NCBI GenBank assembly: GCA_963576565.1
Contig: OY755039.1
Coordinates: 131,767,140-131,831,139, forward strand
DNA from: Aspidapion aeneum
Taxonomy: Eukaryota; Arthropoda; Insecta; Coleoptera; Brentidae
Direction: 5' to 3'
Length of the DNA stretch: 64,000 nt
Positions 52,567 to 63,992 of the stretch are shown here, one piece after another (positions within the stretch are counted from its first letter, which is position 1; the number at the start of each line of letters is the position of its first letter). The position numbers and the translations under genes are program-made. The notes beneath the pieces were generated by a model, which made no database searches, had not been told where the DNA came from, and was given only the letters and a program-made list of their open reading frames with translations.

Positions 52567-52770
52567 GCTAAAACCAAAATTGTTGCTAAGTTGGAAAATG
52601 GTTGATCATGTCCAGCTGTAGCCCAGCATTTTAACGTAAGCCGAACAACAGTTTGTTCTAGAAATAAAAGATGAACAAAAAAAGAATCACTTGAAAGGAA
52701 ACAGGGCAGGCCAAAAGTAAGTCAAATTCAGGAAGATCAGGCGTTACTTCCAGTACTGCAGTTTTCAGGC
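52567..52770 (+). pseudogene. Tc1/mariner-like transposase N-terminal fragment
   Basis: The frame reads KIVAKLENG, stop, SCPAVAQHFNVSRTTVCSRN, KR, stop, TKKESLERKQGRPK. This is the helix-turn-helix of Tc1-like transposases (G.S...VA..F.VSR.TV....R), where the two stops replace residues that are usually W. The catalytic domain is absent. Confidence 0.65.
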
Positions 52771-53184
52771 AGCTAAGCACTCATTTACTCATAATTTATT
52801 TATCAAACTTCAGGTGCCAAACTGCAGCAGAAAAGACCGAACTTACTTTTTAAAGGCCGCTTGACATGGTGCATGACGCGCTGCAAGTATTTGCGAGCAA
52901 ATAATTTCGGTCAAGTTGTTGCCTGCAAAAAATCTTGTTTTCGTTTGACATTGCATGGCCATGCATTGATTCCCCAGAATCTAGGTAAAAATTTCCCAGT
53001 TTGCATGCAAGTACAGTTTGCATGCGTGTGTTTTTAGTAAGGATACGAAAAAAAAACTATATCTAAATACCCAAATCGTGCAAGTATGCACGAAAATTTA
53101 CCTTAATTCTAGTAAATTGTAAAAAGGAAAAAAAATTATATATAATGAAAGGAAAAAAAAAATTTGAGCAAAATTTCGAAAAAA
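52771..53184. other. No gene seen
   Basis: Contains repeated gcatgcaa/ttgcatgc words near 53000 and A-rich runs near 53110-53180. It may include the remnant 3' LTR of the adjacent BEL/Pao element, but no matching 5' LTR is found. Confidence 0.35.
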
Positions 53185-53296
53185 TTACTTGTGTTCTACC
53201 TCCGGCAGGGGCAGGACACATAACTTGACCACCGGTATTCGATAAGTACCAGTGGCGGTTTTTACTGTCACGACGCGAGTAAGCCCATAAGCGCTA
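53185..53296 (-). pseudogene. C terminus of the BEL/Pao polyprotein
   Basis: The frame reads GLTRVVTVKTATGTYRIPVV then KLCVLPLPE and a stop at 53185-53187. BEL/Pao integrases end with DG-x-x-RVV-x-VKT-x-x-G-x-x-x-RP-x-x-KLCxLP, which matches. It is separated from the rest of integrase by the TIR element at 53297-55010, and there is a frame change at or near the junction. Confidence 0.8.
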
Positions 53297-55010
53297 TAGT
53301 CCTTGCAATACCCCAAGTCCCTTTGTTATCCTTTTTTATTTTTCTGCTATAAAGAAGACAGAAAATAGCATCCAAAATCATTGTTGGCCCCAGATTGCAG
53401 CTGGCAGTTGCAAGCCTGTCCGTCTATCAAAATTTAAATTGACAATGAAAGTAAACATTCAAAACAAAAAATTTTTGACTAGTAGTCAAAATATTTTTTA
53501 TTTTTTAAAGTAGATATTTAGAAGTATTAACATATTCTCAGAACAATAGTCCACAAAACTTACGACAAAGATAAAATGTTCATATGAAAATTCCACGGTT
53601 TTTTCGATCTTCAGTCCCATCCGTAATAACTACAAAGCAGAATTTCAAGAAACACAGTAATAGGTTATGACAAAAAGTATGAAGACTTTCTGATGCCCTT
53701 CAAAACAACGCCTTTAGAAAACTAATTTAAAACGTGTAAACCTATTGTTTAAAAAGAGAAAACGCAGTGTTAAAATTACATGATGCATTTTCAAAAATTA
53801 ATTTTGGAAGACTAGACTGGTTTTTTGGACGATGAATATAAATTATTTTTGCGTAGTTTTTTTAATTAGATTTTAGAATTTCAGTAGTTTTTTTAATTAG
53901 ATTTTAGAATTTCAGTTTTTTGGTTGGTTTTATTTTATTTTAAGAAAATAGGTTTACAAAACCATACAAATAAAGCTTTAATATAATAATTTCATGTTTA
54001 GATTTGAACTTATTCGTATGAGCTGTTCTACTGCAACATTTTAAACTTAGTAATTATAATATAGCTATTGGTTTAAATATTGTCTGAAATATATTTTTTA
54101 ATTCACTCAGAAAGAGTCTGTATGTCTGAATACTGTTTTTGTTGAAATTCCCAAAGCCTTTGTATAGTTAAATTAGTTGAGAACTTCTTTATACTTTTTA
54201 AAAGATGTATAGTGTCGACCATAAAAAATGTGAGATTTTCGTATGAATATCTTATTTATTAAAAATTATAATAAAATACTTATATACTTATTGTAACAAA
54301 TAAATGAGTATGTACTACATTAATATGAATCGAGGTAAAGTTCATTGGTGGAAACTACAAATATTATTAATTTAACTTTTACTAAGCTTAGGAAATAATA
54401 TTAAAAACTTCATTTTATAAAAAATATAATGTAAATAGGGCCTAATCCTATTTGAATCATAATTTTTAGCAAAACAAATTGCAAAGCTTAGCTTAACTCC
54501 AGCTCGAAATAAATTGTACAAAATAACATTTTTGAAAAAATTTAATAATCATTAATTTATCGTTGGTTCATGGTTTGTAGCTCTACGGTCAGTCGCACTG
54601 AAAATCTTTCAATGTAGAAACTTTGGCGCCAGGTCACCCCAATTGTTTATAAATTTTTCACTACATAAAATCATTTTGGGACAGAAACTTTTACCAAAAA
54701 ACTATTCCAAATCAGAATCAGAATTTAAATAAAAATAAGCGATAATCTTTCAAAGTCAGATAAATAATTAGTATACTGTGGTCAGAAGTTTCTAAACAAT
54801 TGACAGTTTAAACACCGATCCACCACCCTTATTATAAAGGGTGGTGACCGATTATATTAACCTTAGGGTAACTGATAATAAGTTTCGCAGCATCCAATAT
54901 CAGTTACCTTAGGAACCTGTGGTTTAAAACTGAATTAAGAATACACGTGCGTTTTGTTACCAGAATTACGGGGTGACTAAACAAAGGGACTAGCCTTATT
55001 GCAAAGACTA
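53297..55010. mobile_element. TA-flanked TIR element, copy B (1.71 kb), inside BEL/Pao integrase
   Basis: Left end TAGTCCTTGCAATACCCCAA; right end, inverted, TAGTCTTTGCAATAAGGCTA; TA on both sides (53295-53296 and 55011-55012). It is homologous to 40249-41882 throughout. It carries a local 31-bp duplication (53859-53912: attagattttagaatttcag twice). No transposase gene. Confidence 0.88.
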
Positions 55011-57755
55011 TACAACACGTCCGAGTGACCACTGCATAGGTGGTTTTTGCTTATTCTTACGACTAAAGTGTTGACTCTTATGTCATTGCATTTCTCAGTC
55101 CACTTAACACGTTGTTGAAGTGTGTTTAAATATTCTAAACGCCACTTTTTCCAAAAGTCAGCTTGAAGTCTTTGGACAAGCTGCCAGCGAGACAAAGTGT
55201 TAAGCTTGAGGTCGGAAAAATCAGGTTCTGGTATAGAATTTAAAGGCTCCAATGTTAGAAAATGACCTGGTGTCAGCGGAATGAGGTCATTTGGATCTAG
55301 ACTTTGAGCATAGAGAGGTCTACTATTGAGTAAAGCCTCAACTTGAAACAAGAAGGTAGTAAATTCCTCATATGTAAGGCGCTGCTCGCCTACAACACGT
55401 TTGAGGTGAGCCTTGGTGGATTTTACTCCAGCCTCGGCTAAACCGTTTAAGTGAGGACTTCCAGGGCTAGAAAAATGCCACGAAATGCTTAAGCTTTCAC
55501 ATGCTTCCTTTGAGTAGGTTTGAAGTAACCTATCTGCACTGACAAAGGCGGTACCGTTATCAGAATAAACGTGTGATATCCTTCCACGTCTGGAGACAAA
55601 CCTTTTAAAGGCCGCAAGAAACGTATCTGTTGAAAGATCGGAAGTTAATTCTAAGTGCACTGCTTTGGTTGCAGCACAAACGCAAACAAGAATATAGCAT
55701 TTATAGAGTTTGGCACCTCGGTGTCTTGACATTAAGATATCGGGCCGCAATAGTCCATGGCAACATGGAAAAATGGTTTTAACTGGGAAATCCTTTGAGG
55801 AGGTAAATCTCCGATAAATTGCACAGCTCGTTTTGGATGAAGTCTAAAGCATAAGATACAATGAGAAACTACCTTTTCAATAGCGTATCGAGCAGACAGC
55901 ACCCAAAATTGCGGCCTTAGCAGATAGTGTAGGGTTTTGAGACCTGGATGAAAGTATTTTGAATGTGTATATTCGATAATTATTGTAGTAAGCCGGTGTG
56001 AACGTGGCAAGTGCAACGGATGCTTAGCAGAATAAGAAAGTTCAGAAGCATGCTTAATGCGACCGCCTACTCGGAGACAGTCTTGTTCGTCCAGGAATAA
56101 TGAAAGTTTACAAAAGGGTTTTGGAAGCAACTTGTTTGTTTTAATTTTTGAAAGAAGATCTGAAAATACTGTACGTTGTTCCTTTTCCGTTACCAAATGA
56201 TCTGAGTAATAGATTTTCGAAATTGGTCTAAGCGTATAGGAAATGATTCGTTGTATTTTCGTGAGAGAAGAATGTTTATTCAAGAGAACATCGATCTCAT
56301 GTGGGTCTGACATGACCGTAAGAAATGTCTTGCGTTCTTCCAAATCATCACTGTCGCAAAGATCTGGACAATGAAAGCCATTAGACCATTCCTCTCGTGG
56401 AAGGCTTAGAAAGGGTGGAACTTTCCACCACATGTCATGGTGAACAAGTTGGTTAGGGGTGAGTCCACGAGAAGCACAATCCGCTGGGTTTTCAGCAGAC
56501 GCAACATAGTGCCATACATGAGGAAGTAAAGTTTCTTGGATTTTGCCAACACGATTAGCGACAAATGTAACCCATCTATGGGGAGAAACAGATAACCAGC
56601 GCAAGACCACCTGTGAGTCAGACCACGCCCAAATTTCATTAAACACCAAAGTTTCAGCGTAACTTGCTTGAATGAAAGAGATAAGATTACACAGTAGGGT
56701 AGCGCCCAAGAGTTCCAGTCTTGGGAGACTAACCGTTTTAAGTGGTGCAACTTTAGAATTTGTCATAACAAGAAAAGTAAACAGCTCGCCAGAAGATGCT
56801 TCAATGCGAAGGTAGACTGTGGCTGCATAACCAACCATTGAAGCATCGGAAAATCCGTGTAATTCTATGCGAGTAGGTTTGTCTATTGTAAGACGTCTAG
56901 GTAAATGAAGATTAGAAATTTCGGGAAGCTCCATGCGAAACTGATTCCAAGTATTTATGATATGAAGGGGCGGAAGAGAGTCCCACTCTATCTTTTCCTT
57001 CCATAAATCTTGCATCAGATGCTTGGCCAGTAAGGACACTGGAGAACAGAAACCTAACGGGTCAAATATTTTCATTATTTGAGAAAGGATTCCACGTTTA
57101 GTGCAAGGGTTATCGTCAGGTATAACAAGATATGTAAATGAATCTGTCATTGGATTCCATTGGAGACCAAGCACCTTGACAAAATTAGGCTCTGCTTTGT
57201 CGAAAGAAATAGACATTTGTGTGTCCGTCTCTGGAAATGATGAAATAAGTTCTGGTTTGTTACTTGCCCATTTTTTGAGCCACGACGTAATAATAAAATG
57301 AGTTCTTGCTGTAGATCTATGGCCGAAACTACGAAATTGTGGCCGCTTAAAACGTCATCGACGTAGACGTCTTTTAACAGAACTCTAGAAGCATTAGGAA
57401 AGTTTTTAGACTCTAATCTAGCCAATTCCTGTAGAGTACGTATAGCCAAGTAGGGTGATGATTTAAGACCATAGACAACAGTTTTGAGAGAGTGGGTTTG
57501 AAGGGGATCGGTTTCAGAGAATCTCTATAAGATATTCTGATATCGTGTGTGCTCAGGTGTGACAAGAATTTGTCGAAACATTTTAACAACATCTGCAGTA
57601 AACACTACAGCATGATATCGGAATTTCAGAAGTATTTCGCGGACATCAGATTGAAGTTTAGCACCTGCGCACAATGTATCATTTAAAGATAAACCCCTAG
57701 GACCCTTTTGTGAAGCATCAAAAATGCAGCGAATTTTTCCCCTGCAACAAAACAA
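55011..57755 (-). pseudogene. BEL/Pao pol: reverse transcriptase, RNase H and integrase
   Basis: Starts abruptly at GKIRCIFDASQKGPRGLSLN, the first conserved RT block, so upstream pol is missing. The RT active site is VYVDDVLSG. RNase H shows ELHGFSDASMVGYAATVYLR, SLPRLELLGATLLCNL and WSDSQVVLRWL. Integrase shows its zinc finger (HPGLKTLHYLL to CILCFRLHPKRA), AATKAVHLELTSDLSTDTF, VYSDNGTAF and LNGLAEAGVKSTKAHL. The frame is broken by a stop at 57525-57527, by frameshifts near 57200 and 55740, and by another after NTLV near 55070. These would be required for reverse transcription and integration; the copy is dead. Confidence 0.9.
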
Positions 57756-58556
57756 GGAGTTATAAGAAGTTTGTATTTAAGAGCCGTAAATATTTGTAGT
57801 AATAATGAAGAATTAACCACAGAAATTAACAACATTAAAAAGGACTTACAACAGAATGGTTATTCCGAGAAATTAATAAACTCAACTAAATGTACCAAAT
57901 TCTCGAAATAATAATCCGTTAGGTGTTATTAACATTCCATATGTTCAAGGGATTTCAGAAAACATAAGACGAATAGCTAAACACTATAATATAAAAACAG
58001 TATTTTCTTCGGGAAATACGATAAGAAGTTTTGTAACTAAAACAAAACCAGACAATCCCTCAAATAATAAGGAATGTATTTACCAAATCCCGTGTGAGTG
58101 TGGTAAATCATATGTAGGTGAAACGAAACGCCCTCTTCAGGTTAGAGTAAATGAACATCTAAAAAGTACCCAATTAGGGGATATTGAAAAATCCGGTTTA
58201 GCAGATCATGCATGGTCAAATGATCACAGGATTCAGTGGTCAGAAGCTAAAGTTTTACATAAGGAGTCGCATTGGCGAAAACGAAAGTTTATTGAAGCTG
58301 CGTATATAATGCAGAATAAAGAAGTTTTCAGTCAACCAAGCACGGACATACCAAACATATGGAAACCACTCCTTAAGGAAAACAGGCGTCTTAGGATTAA
58401 AAAGGGGGCGGGCCGTCACACCTGACTGCACACCAAGTAGTATAAGTAGTAGCCTAGAGACTAGATTGTTTAGTTTACACTTGATAACGGTTAGAGATAC
58501 TTACTAACCGAAACGTCGTGTTTTAAAATAAATAAAGACAATGGAAGTCCGAAATT
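57745..58556 (+). pseudogene. Penelope-like element fragment with GIY-YIG endonuclease
   Basis: Plus-strand frames read GVIRSLYLRAVNICSNNEEL, then PYVQGISENIRRIAKHYNIK, SSGNTIRSFVTKTKP and CIYQIPCECGKSYVGETKRP with RVNEHLKS. This is the end of a Penelope-like reverse transcriptase followed by its GIY-YIG endonuclease (here CIY…YVG). A frame change and two stops lie near 57910. The 3' end closes with gaaacgtcgtgttttaaaat and aataaataaagac. It is opposite in strand to the BEL/Pao element it interrupts. Confidence 0.88.
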
Positions 58557-58562
58557 TTATTT

Positions 58563-59708
58563 CTAGGAAAGTCTTTCTTCTGAATTTTTATTTAGGAAAT
58601 CGGGACATCTGGCTAGGACATGATTGGACTGGCACAAATGACATTTGACATTTGAATTGAACGGTTTATTTGGTTGAATTGGATTATTTGAAACTGTAGT
58701 ATTGAAAGATAAAGTTGATGTATTTTTAGGATAATTATTGTGACTAAAGTTCCGCTGATTATTATTCAGGGGCTTAGCATGATTTGAACTAGAGGGGGGC
58801 TTACTAAATGGCTGCATATGTTGGACAGACTCCAAGGCTATACAGTGATTTTCGATAAAGCTGTACAAGTCAGTGTAAGAAGGAATGTCGACTTGGCTTT
58901 TCTCTCTGCTATAATATAGCTCAAACTCTGTGCGTAGCTTAACGTCCAACTTGGAAAGCAATTGATTAAATGTAAGAAAGTTCCACTCTGTCGTAGGAAA
59001 ACCGAGTTCCGTCAAAATGGCTAAGTTCTCGGAAAAGGTGTCTAACATAAAACGGAGCTCTTTCGCAGAACTAATTTTCACCGAAACGGAATTCATAGCA
59101 TTTAAAGCAGTCGTACCTATGAGACGCTTATTTTGATATCTCTTGACTAGAGCCTCATATGCAATATGATAATTGCTGTCAGATAACGGAATTGTTTTTA
59201 CCAGACTAAGTGCTTCGTTAGTCACTGAACTACGTAAGTGCTGAAACTTGTCTATATCGCTCAAGTCGCTATCATGAATCATGACCTTATAGAGGTCAAA
59301 CCAATTCTTATAGTTGCCATCGAAACTAGCCAACTTGGGTTAAGGAAAAGATCTAGAATTTGACCTAGGGCTATTGGCAGAAGTATTTAGTGAAACGAAA
59401 TTAGTATTGCTGGCTCGAAAAATATCATAATAAATGCCACGACATTTATAAAAAAGTAAATCGAATCTTTTTCTTATGTTGTCCTGCTCATTAAAATCGA
59501 GTCCCAACTCCTCGAGGGATCCGATGATTTGGTTATGAGACTCGTAAGACTTTTGATGACATTCGTCATTATCCTCGTACCTAGATTTAAAGAGGAACTG
59601 GAGCGAAGAGTCTGCTTTCGCCTGTTTCGCGACCTCATTCGATTCGGTTATTTGATTTACACAAATAGCACGCTTGTCTGGCAATAATGTCTTTTTTGGT
59701 TTTGACAT
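58563..59708 (-). pseudogene. BEL/Pao gag
   Basis: Two minus-strand frames, 59708-59340 and 59333-58563, are the same phase separated by one in-frame TAA (59340-59342). The protein begins MSKPKKTLLPDKRAICVNQI. The conserved gag part reads PKLASFDGNYKNWFDLYKVM, later LRSSVTNEALSLVKTI and YEALVKRYQNKRLIGTTAL. A zinc knuckle CHLCQSNHVLARC lies near the end, and the frame then runs into the Penelope-like fragment. In complete BEL/Pao elements protease would follow this knuckle. Confidence 0.88.
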
Positions 59709-59785
59709 TTTGATTTTGACAATTACCTTTTTTAAAAACCAAAGATTTGTTAAAATTTAATTAAGGAGATGTTTATACTAACTAT

Positions 59786-59800
59786 CCTCTGATATCACCA
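59786..59800 (-). promoter_or_regulatory. Candidate primer-binding site of the BEL/Pao element
   Basis: On the minus strand TGGTGATATCAGAGG lies about 80 bases upstream of the gag ATG. The position and TGG start fit a primer site, but I have not matched the tRNA and the LTR beside it is not recognised. Confidence 0.35.
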
Positions 59801-59839
59801 ATTACCAAACTAGTAAAGAAAAAAAGTTTTGTGTTGAAT

Positions 59840-59904
59840 GAGTCTCGATCCCATGCCCTGCGGATCAAGTGTCGAGCGCTAAATACCCTATGCTATACGG
59901 GCTC
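59840..59904 (-). other. tRNA-like sequence (tRNA pseudogene or SINE head)
   Basis: On the minus strand the segment starts GAGCCCGTATAGCATAGGGT and ends ATGGGATCGAGACTC. It has an A-box-like TAGCATAGGGTA and a B-box-like GGGATCGAGACTC at the usual distance. Acceptor-stem pairing is GAGcccg/…gactc at best, so a functional tRNA is doubtful. It sits at the position where the 5' LTR of the adjacent BEL/Pao element would be. Confidence 0.4.
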
Positions 59905-60777
59905 TTTACGAAAATACCGGAGTCCGCGATTAAGTATGTCTATGCCGGCAGTGTAACTCAAGTCCAGTAATTCAAACAGCGCGCGCGTGGCAGCTTACAA
60001 TACTGTATTGGTCGACTATACCTTTTAATTCCTTAGGTATATTCGATATTCGATATATAACTCACCCGAGTTGATATTTTTAACACACGTGACTTAAAAA
60101 AATACGAAAAATCTCGCCGAAAACGGAAAATTTTGGAAATTTGTAAGTTTGAAAAGTTACAGAATAACTGCTGAAAATGTAAATTGAAAGGATCCGGCTC
60201 GAAGGACCATCCAATGAGGGTGCAAACGTAAGTTGGGTTGAGTTTAGGTTGGCTGGTTCACCACTTACACCACTCATTCGAGAAATACCCAAAATTTGAG
60301 ATAAGAAATTGAAAAACGTAATTGTAAAGTCTATTGAACGAAAATCAGAAAAAACGATGCATATAAAATATCTAAAGTGCACCTACCTTAGTTTTCATCT
60401 AGTTGCAGTCGTTTTGGTCGCTTGAAAGATAGGAAAAACTGGAAAATTGTAGCACTCACGGCGTTTCTTGTGCTTGTTGTCAGTTTCCCGATTGCGACTC
60501 CTCGCGCAGACTCGCGCGTGTCTCGGTGCGGGGATAAGTCATATGCATATACCCCGCGAAATTTGAAATGAAAAATAATATTAAAATATAAAAGTAGCCA
60601 AAAGCTGGCAAATAATTCTTGCACCAACAGTCATGTACCATGTCAAGCAGCCTTAAATGTATTACAAGTATTCGTATATACGAGGCAAAGCTAATAAAGA
60701 TATTCAATTCAAAATTAAATTTAATTTCACAGAAAAAAGCACGTTATTTCTAATAAAAGAATTTTTAAATAAAAAAA
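59905..60777. other. No gene seen
   Basis: Minus-strand open frames 60080-60382 and 60388-60627 show no family pattern. A CpG-richer patch (60450-60545, ctcgcgcagactcgcgcgtg) stands out and could be a host promoter remnant or a TE leader; I cannot decide. Confidence 0.4.
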
Positions 60778-61375
60778 ATACCCAACTGCTAAATCTACAT
60801 GCACCTACTAGTCGCAGCTGGGTACAAAATTGATAGGTATACCTATAATACATACATACTTCGACTTTTAGTTTCGATCGCCAAAGCGCACTTACGAAAT
60901 TATCCAGTTTTGTATTTTCAATAAGCTGATTTTATTGGGCAATTTCGTACCCAACTGCGACTAGCAGGTACATTTAGATTTAGCAGTTTTTTTTATTTCA
61001 AAATTCTTTTATTTCCAACTTTTTGGTTTAATTCTTATTCAGCCATTCATTTAACTAACTCAAGGTACCTACTCATAATTATGACCTATATCATGCATTT
61101 GTGTCAAACATTCAACTATGCCCAAGGGGTAGATAGGTGCGTTTCTATAAATATTGGGTAAATGTAGGGGAGGGGAGGGGAGAGGGAGGGGGGAAATAAT
61201 AAAATGGTGTTAAAAAAAGTTTTAAAGCGTGTGCAGAAATAATTTTTGAAATCGCTCTATATTTGTTAAAGTTATATAAGGGAGAGGGAGGAATGAATTA
61301 ATAAAATGGGATTGCAAAAAAATCTTAAAGCGTGTCCAGAAAGTATTTTTTATATCGCCCTATCCCAACTAACAA
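60778..61375. mobile_element. ACCCAACTG-family repeat, copy 2 (inverted relative to copy 1)
   Basis: tacccaactgctaaatctac near 60779 and its inverted partner near 60971 (acatttagatttagcagt) repeat the ends seen at 42711-42930. A purine-rich part (61160-61370) with aagcgtgtgcagaaa is the reverse complement of the pyrimidine-rich units at 42360 and 42500. It lacks the far end of copy 1. Confidence 0.7.
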
Positions 61376-63244
61376 TTATAGTAGCGGCTACATGCTCCAA
61401 AGGCTTTCCTACTTTCTTATGGTAGAAATGTGGTGATCTCAACCAAAATTCGTTACTTTTTAGTTCTGACTACTGTTTAGTATCACGAAAAAGTAGAAGT
61501 TTCGTAAAAATGACCCTTTAAACTACCTGATAGGAATGTTTCTTGATAGTCTAATCTGATAGTCTGCTCTACCACAATAGCACGTTGCCAAAGTTTTACT
61601 TTCTTTTTAGTCGTTAATTCGTAGTCACCCCGACATTTATATGTTACTTAATTACCACTACAAAGTTGGGCTTAATTGAAGTCGCAAACGGATGTATCCG
61701 GCAACTACCTTATAACTTTATATTTTACTACATAGGTTTGCGTCATCATAGTAATATCTGATGTAATAATGTAGAGAAAATTACTTTTGAGGACAACCTA
61801 AAAGTCACAAAAACTTTGATTTTGTTTTTATGTCAATCCTTCAAAGTAGAGACTACTTCCTATTTCTACTTTAAAAACGTAAACATCTTAAAGTCGCCTG
61901 TTGGTCGCGACTAATGTTAACCTTACTTTTTGTGGCTCCTTAAATTATTGCCAATTTGTTATAATTTATAAACAATTAAAGCAAGTATCGTTTATAATAA
62001 ATTCATAGCAAAGTACGACTTGTAAGCAGAATTTTAAGTTGTGACTTAAGTGCAACTAATACAAGTGGTATAAATAGATCGAAAATGCTCCCTGATTGTC
62101 ATTGCTACGTTTTCATGCGAATTGAGTTCGATTTAATCTTATTGGAATAAAGCCATAATAACACTATTATTAGAACCGAACCAATACGTGTACTAGAGAC
62201 CCAGAGAGAGAGATGTCCCAAAAATTTGGTTCTGTTGTCGCGAAAAACAAATATCAAAATTTGGCAACCCTAGTTAAGTTAGATGCTAGATCAATTTTTA
62301 GTTTTTATTGGTAGGCTTTAAGGTAGGGTTGCCAGATCTGTTTTAGGTCAAAACGGAAGTAAAGTTAAAAAAGAAGCAAAAATATGGGACAAAGCAGAAA
62401 AAAAACATAAAAATACATATGGAAAGTTTAAGAAAGTTTGTGAGCCACTCATTAATAATGATGTCCGTAATATGCACTTGTACGCAAGCATATGTTAAAA
62501 AATAGTTTTATCATTTTTGTGTTGCAGTTGACTTCTTAAAATAAAACAATTCATGTGAGATAAATTGGTAAAAGTTTAAAATTTTGTGCCGTTCGAAAAA
62601 TGGGACAAAGGACGTCCCGTTAATACCTTGTCCTCCTTGCTTTTTTATTGTAACAATGACAAAAATTTAACGTTTTAACCTAAGCACATTGTACAACAGC
62701 ATTCCCCAAATTATGCTGAATTGATGTACGGTATTTATATATTCAATTAAAATTTGTTTACTGCTTTAATGTAATATTTAATACCAACAATCAATTCAGC
62801 GTTGTCAAACTGTTCGAAGTTGCGATGCGATAGAAAGACCTAGTACCACACCTTCTGACACTTTCAATAAAAAACATTTTAATATTTTATGTATCTGTTC
62901 CCCAAATGATGACTTTCTAGTCGGACAACTTTCTTAATGAGTAAAATTAACGTTTACTTAAAATTTATTGTAAACCATGTAGGAACTCATAAACCTTACT
63001 GATTCTAATTAGAGTTTGAAATAAAGATTGGAAAATTTAATTGATTTTAATATGTTTTGTGCCCATTTGACCTATCCTTATTGATAATCTGCAATCAAGT
63101 ACAATCTAAATAGAGAAATGATGAAGGCACGTAAACCAAAGGAAAATAGGTAAGGGAGAGAGCTATGAACCTTGGGGAATACGCCCTTTTTATTAGCTTT
63201 CATTATTCAGAATAATGATATCTGTAGGCAAATATTTTAAATAC
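61376..63244. other. No gene seen; short inverted motifs only
   Basis: ggcaacccta (near 62259) and tagggttgcc (near 62323) form a 10-bp inverted pair, a motif common at ends of insect MITEs. The word cttattggaataaagcc near 62143 resembles the ends of the MITE family at 29235 and 44401 but lacks a partner. Confidence 0.45.
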
Positions 63245-63247
63245 TAT

Positions 63248-63818
63248 AAGCCTTTTTCCTCGAGGTTGCTAGTCACTGATTTAAGTTACTCGAAATGACG
63301 TCACGGTTACTCGAAGTAACCGCTGTATGACGTCAGAGAGTCAGCTGTGGATGACATTTTCAATTGACTCACGCTCCCTTGTATTCCATAGAAAAAGAAG
63401 GGTGGGTGAAATTAATAGCTGAGCACTATTTTTCAAATAGTTAATTTAATGGGGTTGATAGTTTAATTTCTTGACTTGTACAAGTTGAAAGACCTGTTAT
63501 TAATTCATGTGAACCTAGCTTTAAAAAAGATTACTACGAAAAATTTTAAGAAATAACTTACCAATTAATAATCTGTTATAATCTGCTTCATTTTCTACCA
63601 TTGGCAAACATAATTCGTTGTTAATATATTAATTAAAATCAAACATTTTGAAAAAAAAACGATCTTAACCTCAAAATATTTCAGCAACCACGTCTGCTAG
63701 GCTGGTTACACTGTGTGGTTACTCGTGACGTCATAGTTAGTGTTGCTCAGCGAAGAAAAACAGAAAACGAGTAACCAGGTTACTTGGTAACTTGTAGTTA
63801 CTGCGAGGGAAAAGGCTT
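63248..63818. mobile_element. TIR element carrying three TGACGTCA palindromes
   Basis: Ends AAGCCTTTTTCCTCG and, inverted, AAGCCTTTTCCCTCG. TAT or TA flanks both sides. The subterminal regions are built of ggttactcg/cgagtaacc words in both orientations. TGACGTCA occurs at 63296-63303, 63328-63335 and 63726-63733. No coding sequence. Confidence 0.78.
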
Positions 63819-63877
63819 TATATCTTCAAACACATCGCAGAAGCCCCATGTATAAAAATTTCCTTTTTTTGTTACAG

Positions 63878-63992
63878 GATCCACATTTTCAAAGACGAGG
63901 AAACCTCTACAAATGTAAATACAGCAGATTTTGGGAAGATAGGTATACAGGATAATCCAAGAACTTCTACAGAAACCTCTGGCCTAGTTTGA
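63878..63992 (+). CDS. Candidate 3'-terminal exon of a host gene (uncertain)
   Basis: A clear 3' splice-site pattern, tttccttttttttgttacag (with one T fewer in the actual run), ends at 63877. The second frame after it is open for 37 codons (…HIFKDEETSTNVNTADFGK…) to a TGA at 63990-63992. Composition is hydrophilic and less AT-rich than the flanks. No family is recognised and no upstream exon is seen in the window, so this may be chance. Confidence 0.28.

Larger units (their letters stand above)
53185..59800 (-). mobile_element. Decayed BEL/Pao retrotransposon with two nested insertions
   Basis: Order on the minus strand: candidate primer site (59786-59800), gag (59708-58563), a Penelope-like fragment in place of protease, reverse transcriptase, RNase H and integrase (57755-55011), a 1.7-kb TIR element, and the polyprotein C terminus (53296-53185). 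I cannot find LTRs on either side, so they are lost or too diverged. Multiple stops and frameshifts show it is old. Confidence 0.82.

Noticed and set aside
53020..53184. 3' LTR of the BEL/Pao element at 53-60 kb
   Set aside because: Position is right, but no matching direct repeat is found upstream of gag, so no LTR can be defined.
60080..60707. Three minus-strand open frames of 75-100 codons near a CpG-rich patch
   Set aside because: The frames overlap, show no domains and differ in phase; insufficient evidence for a gene.
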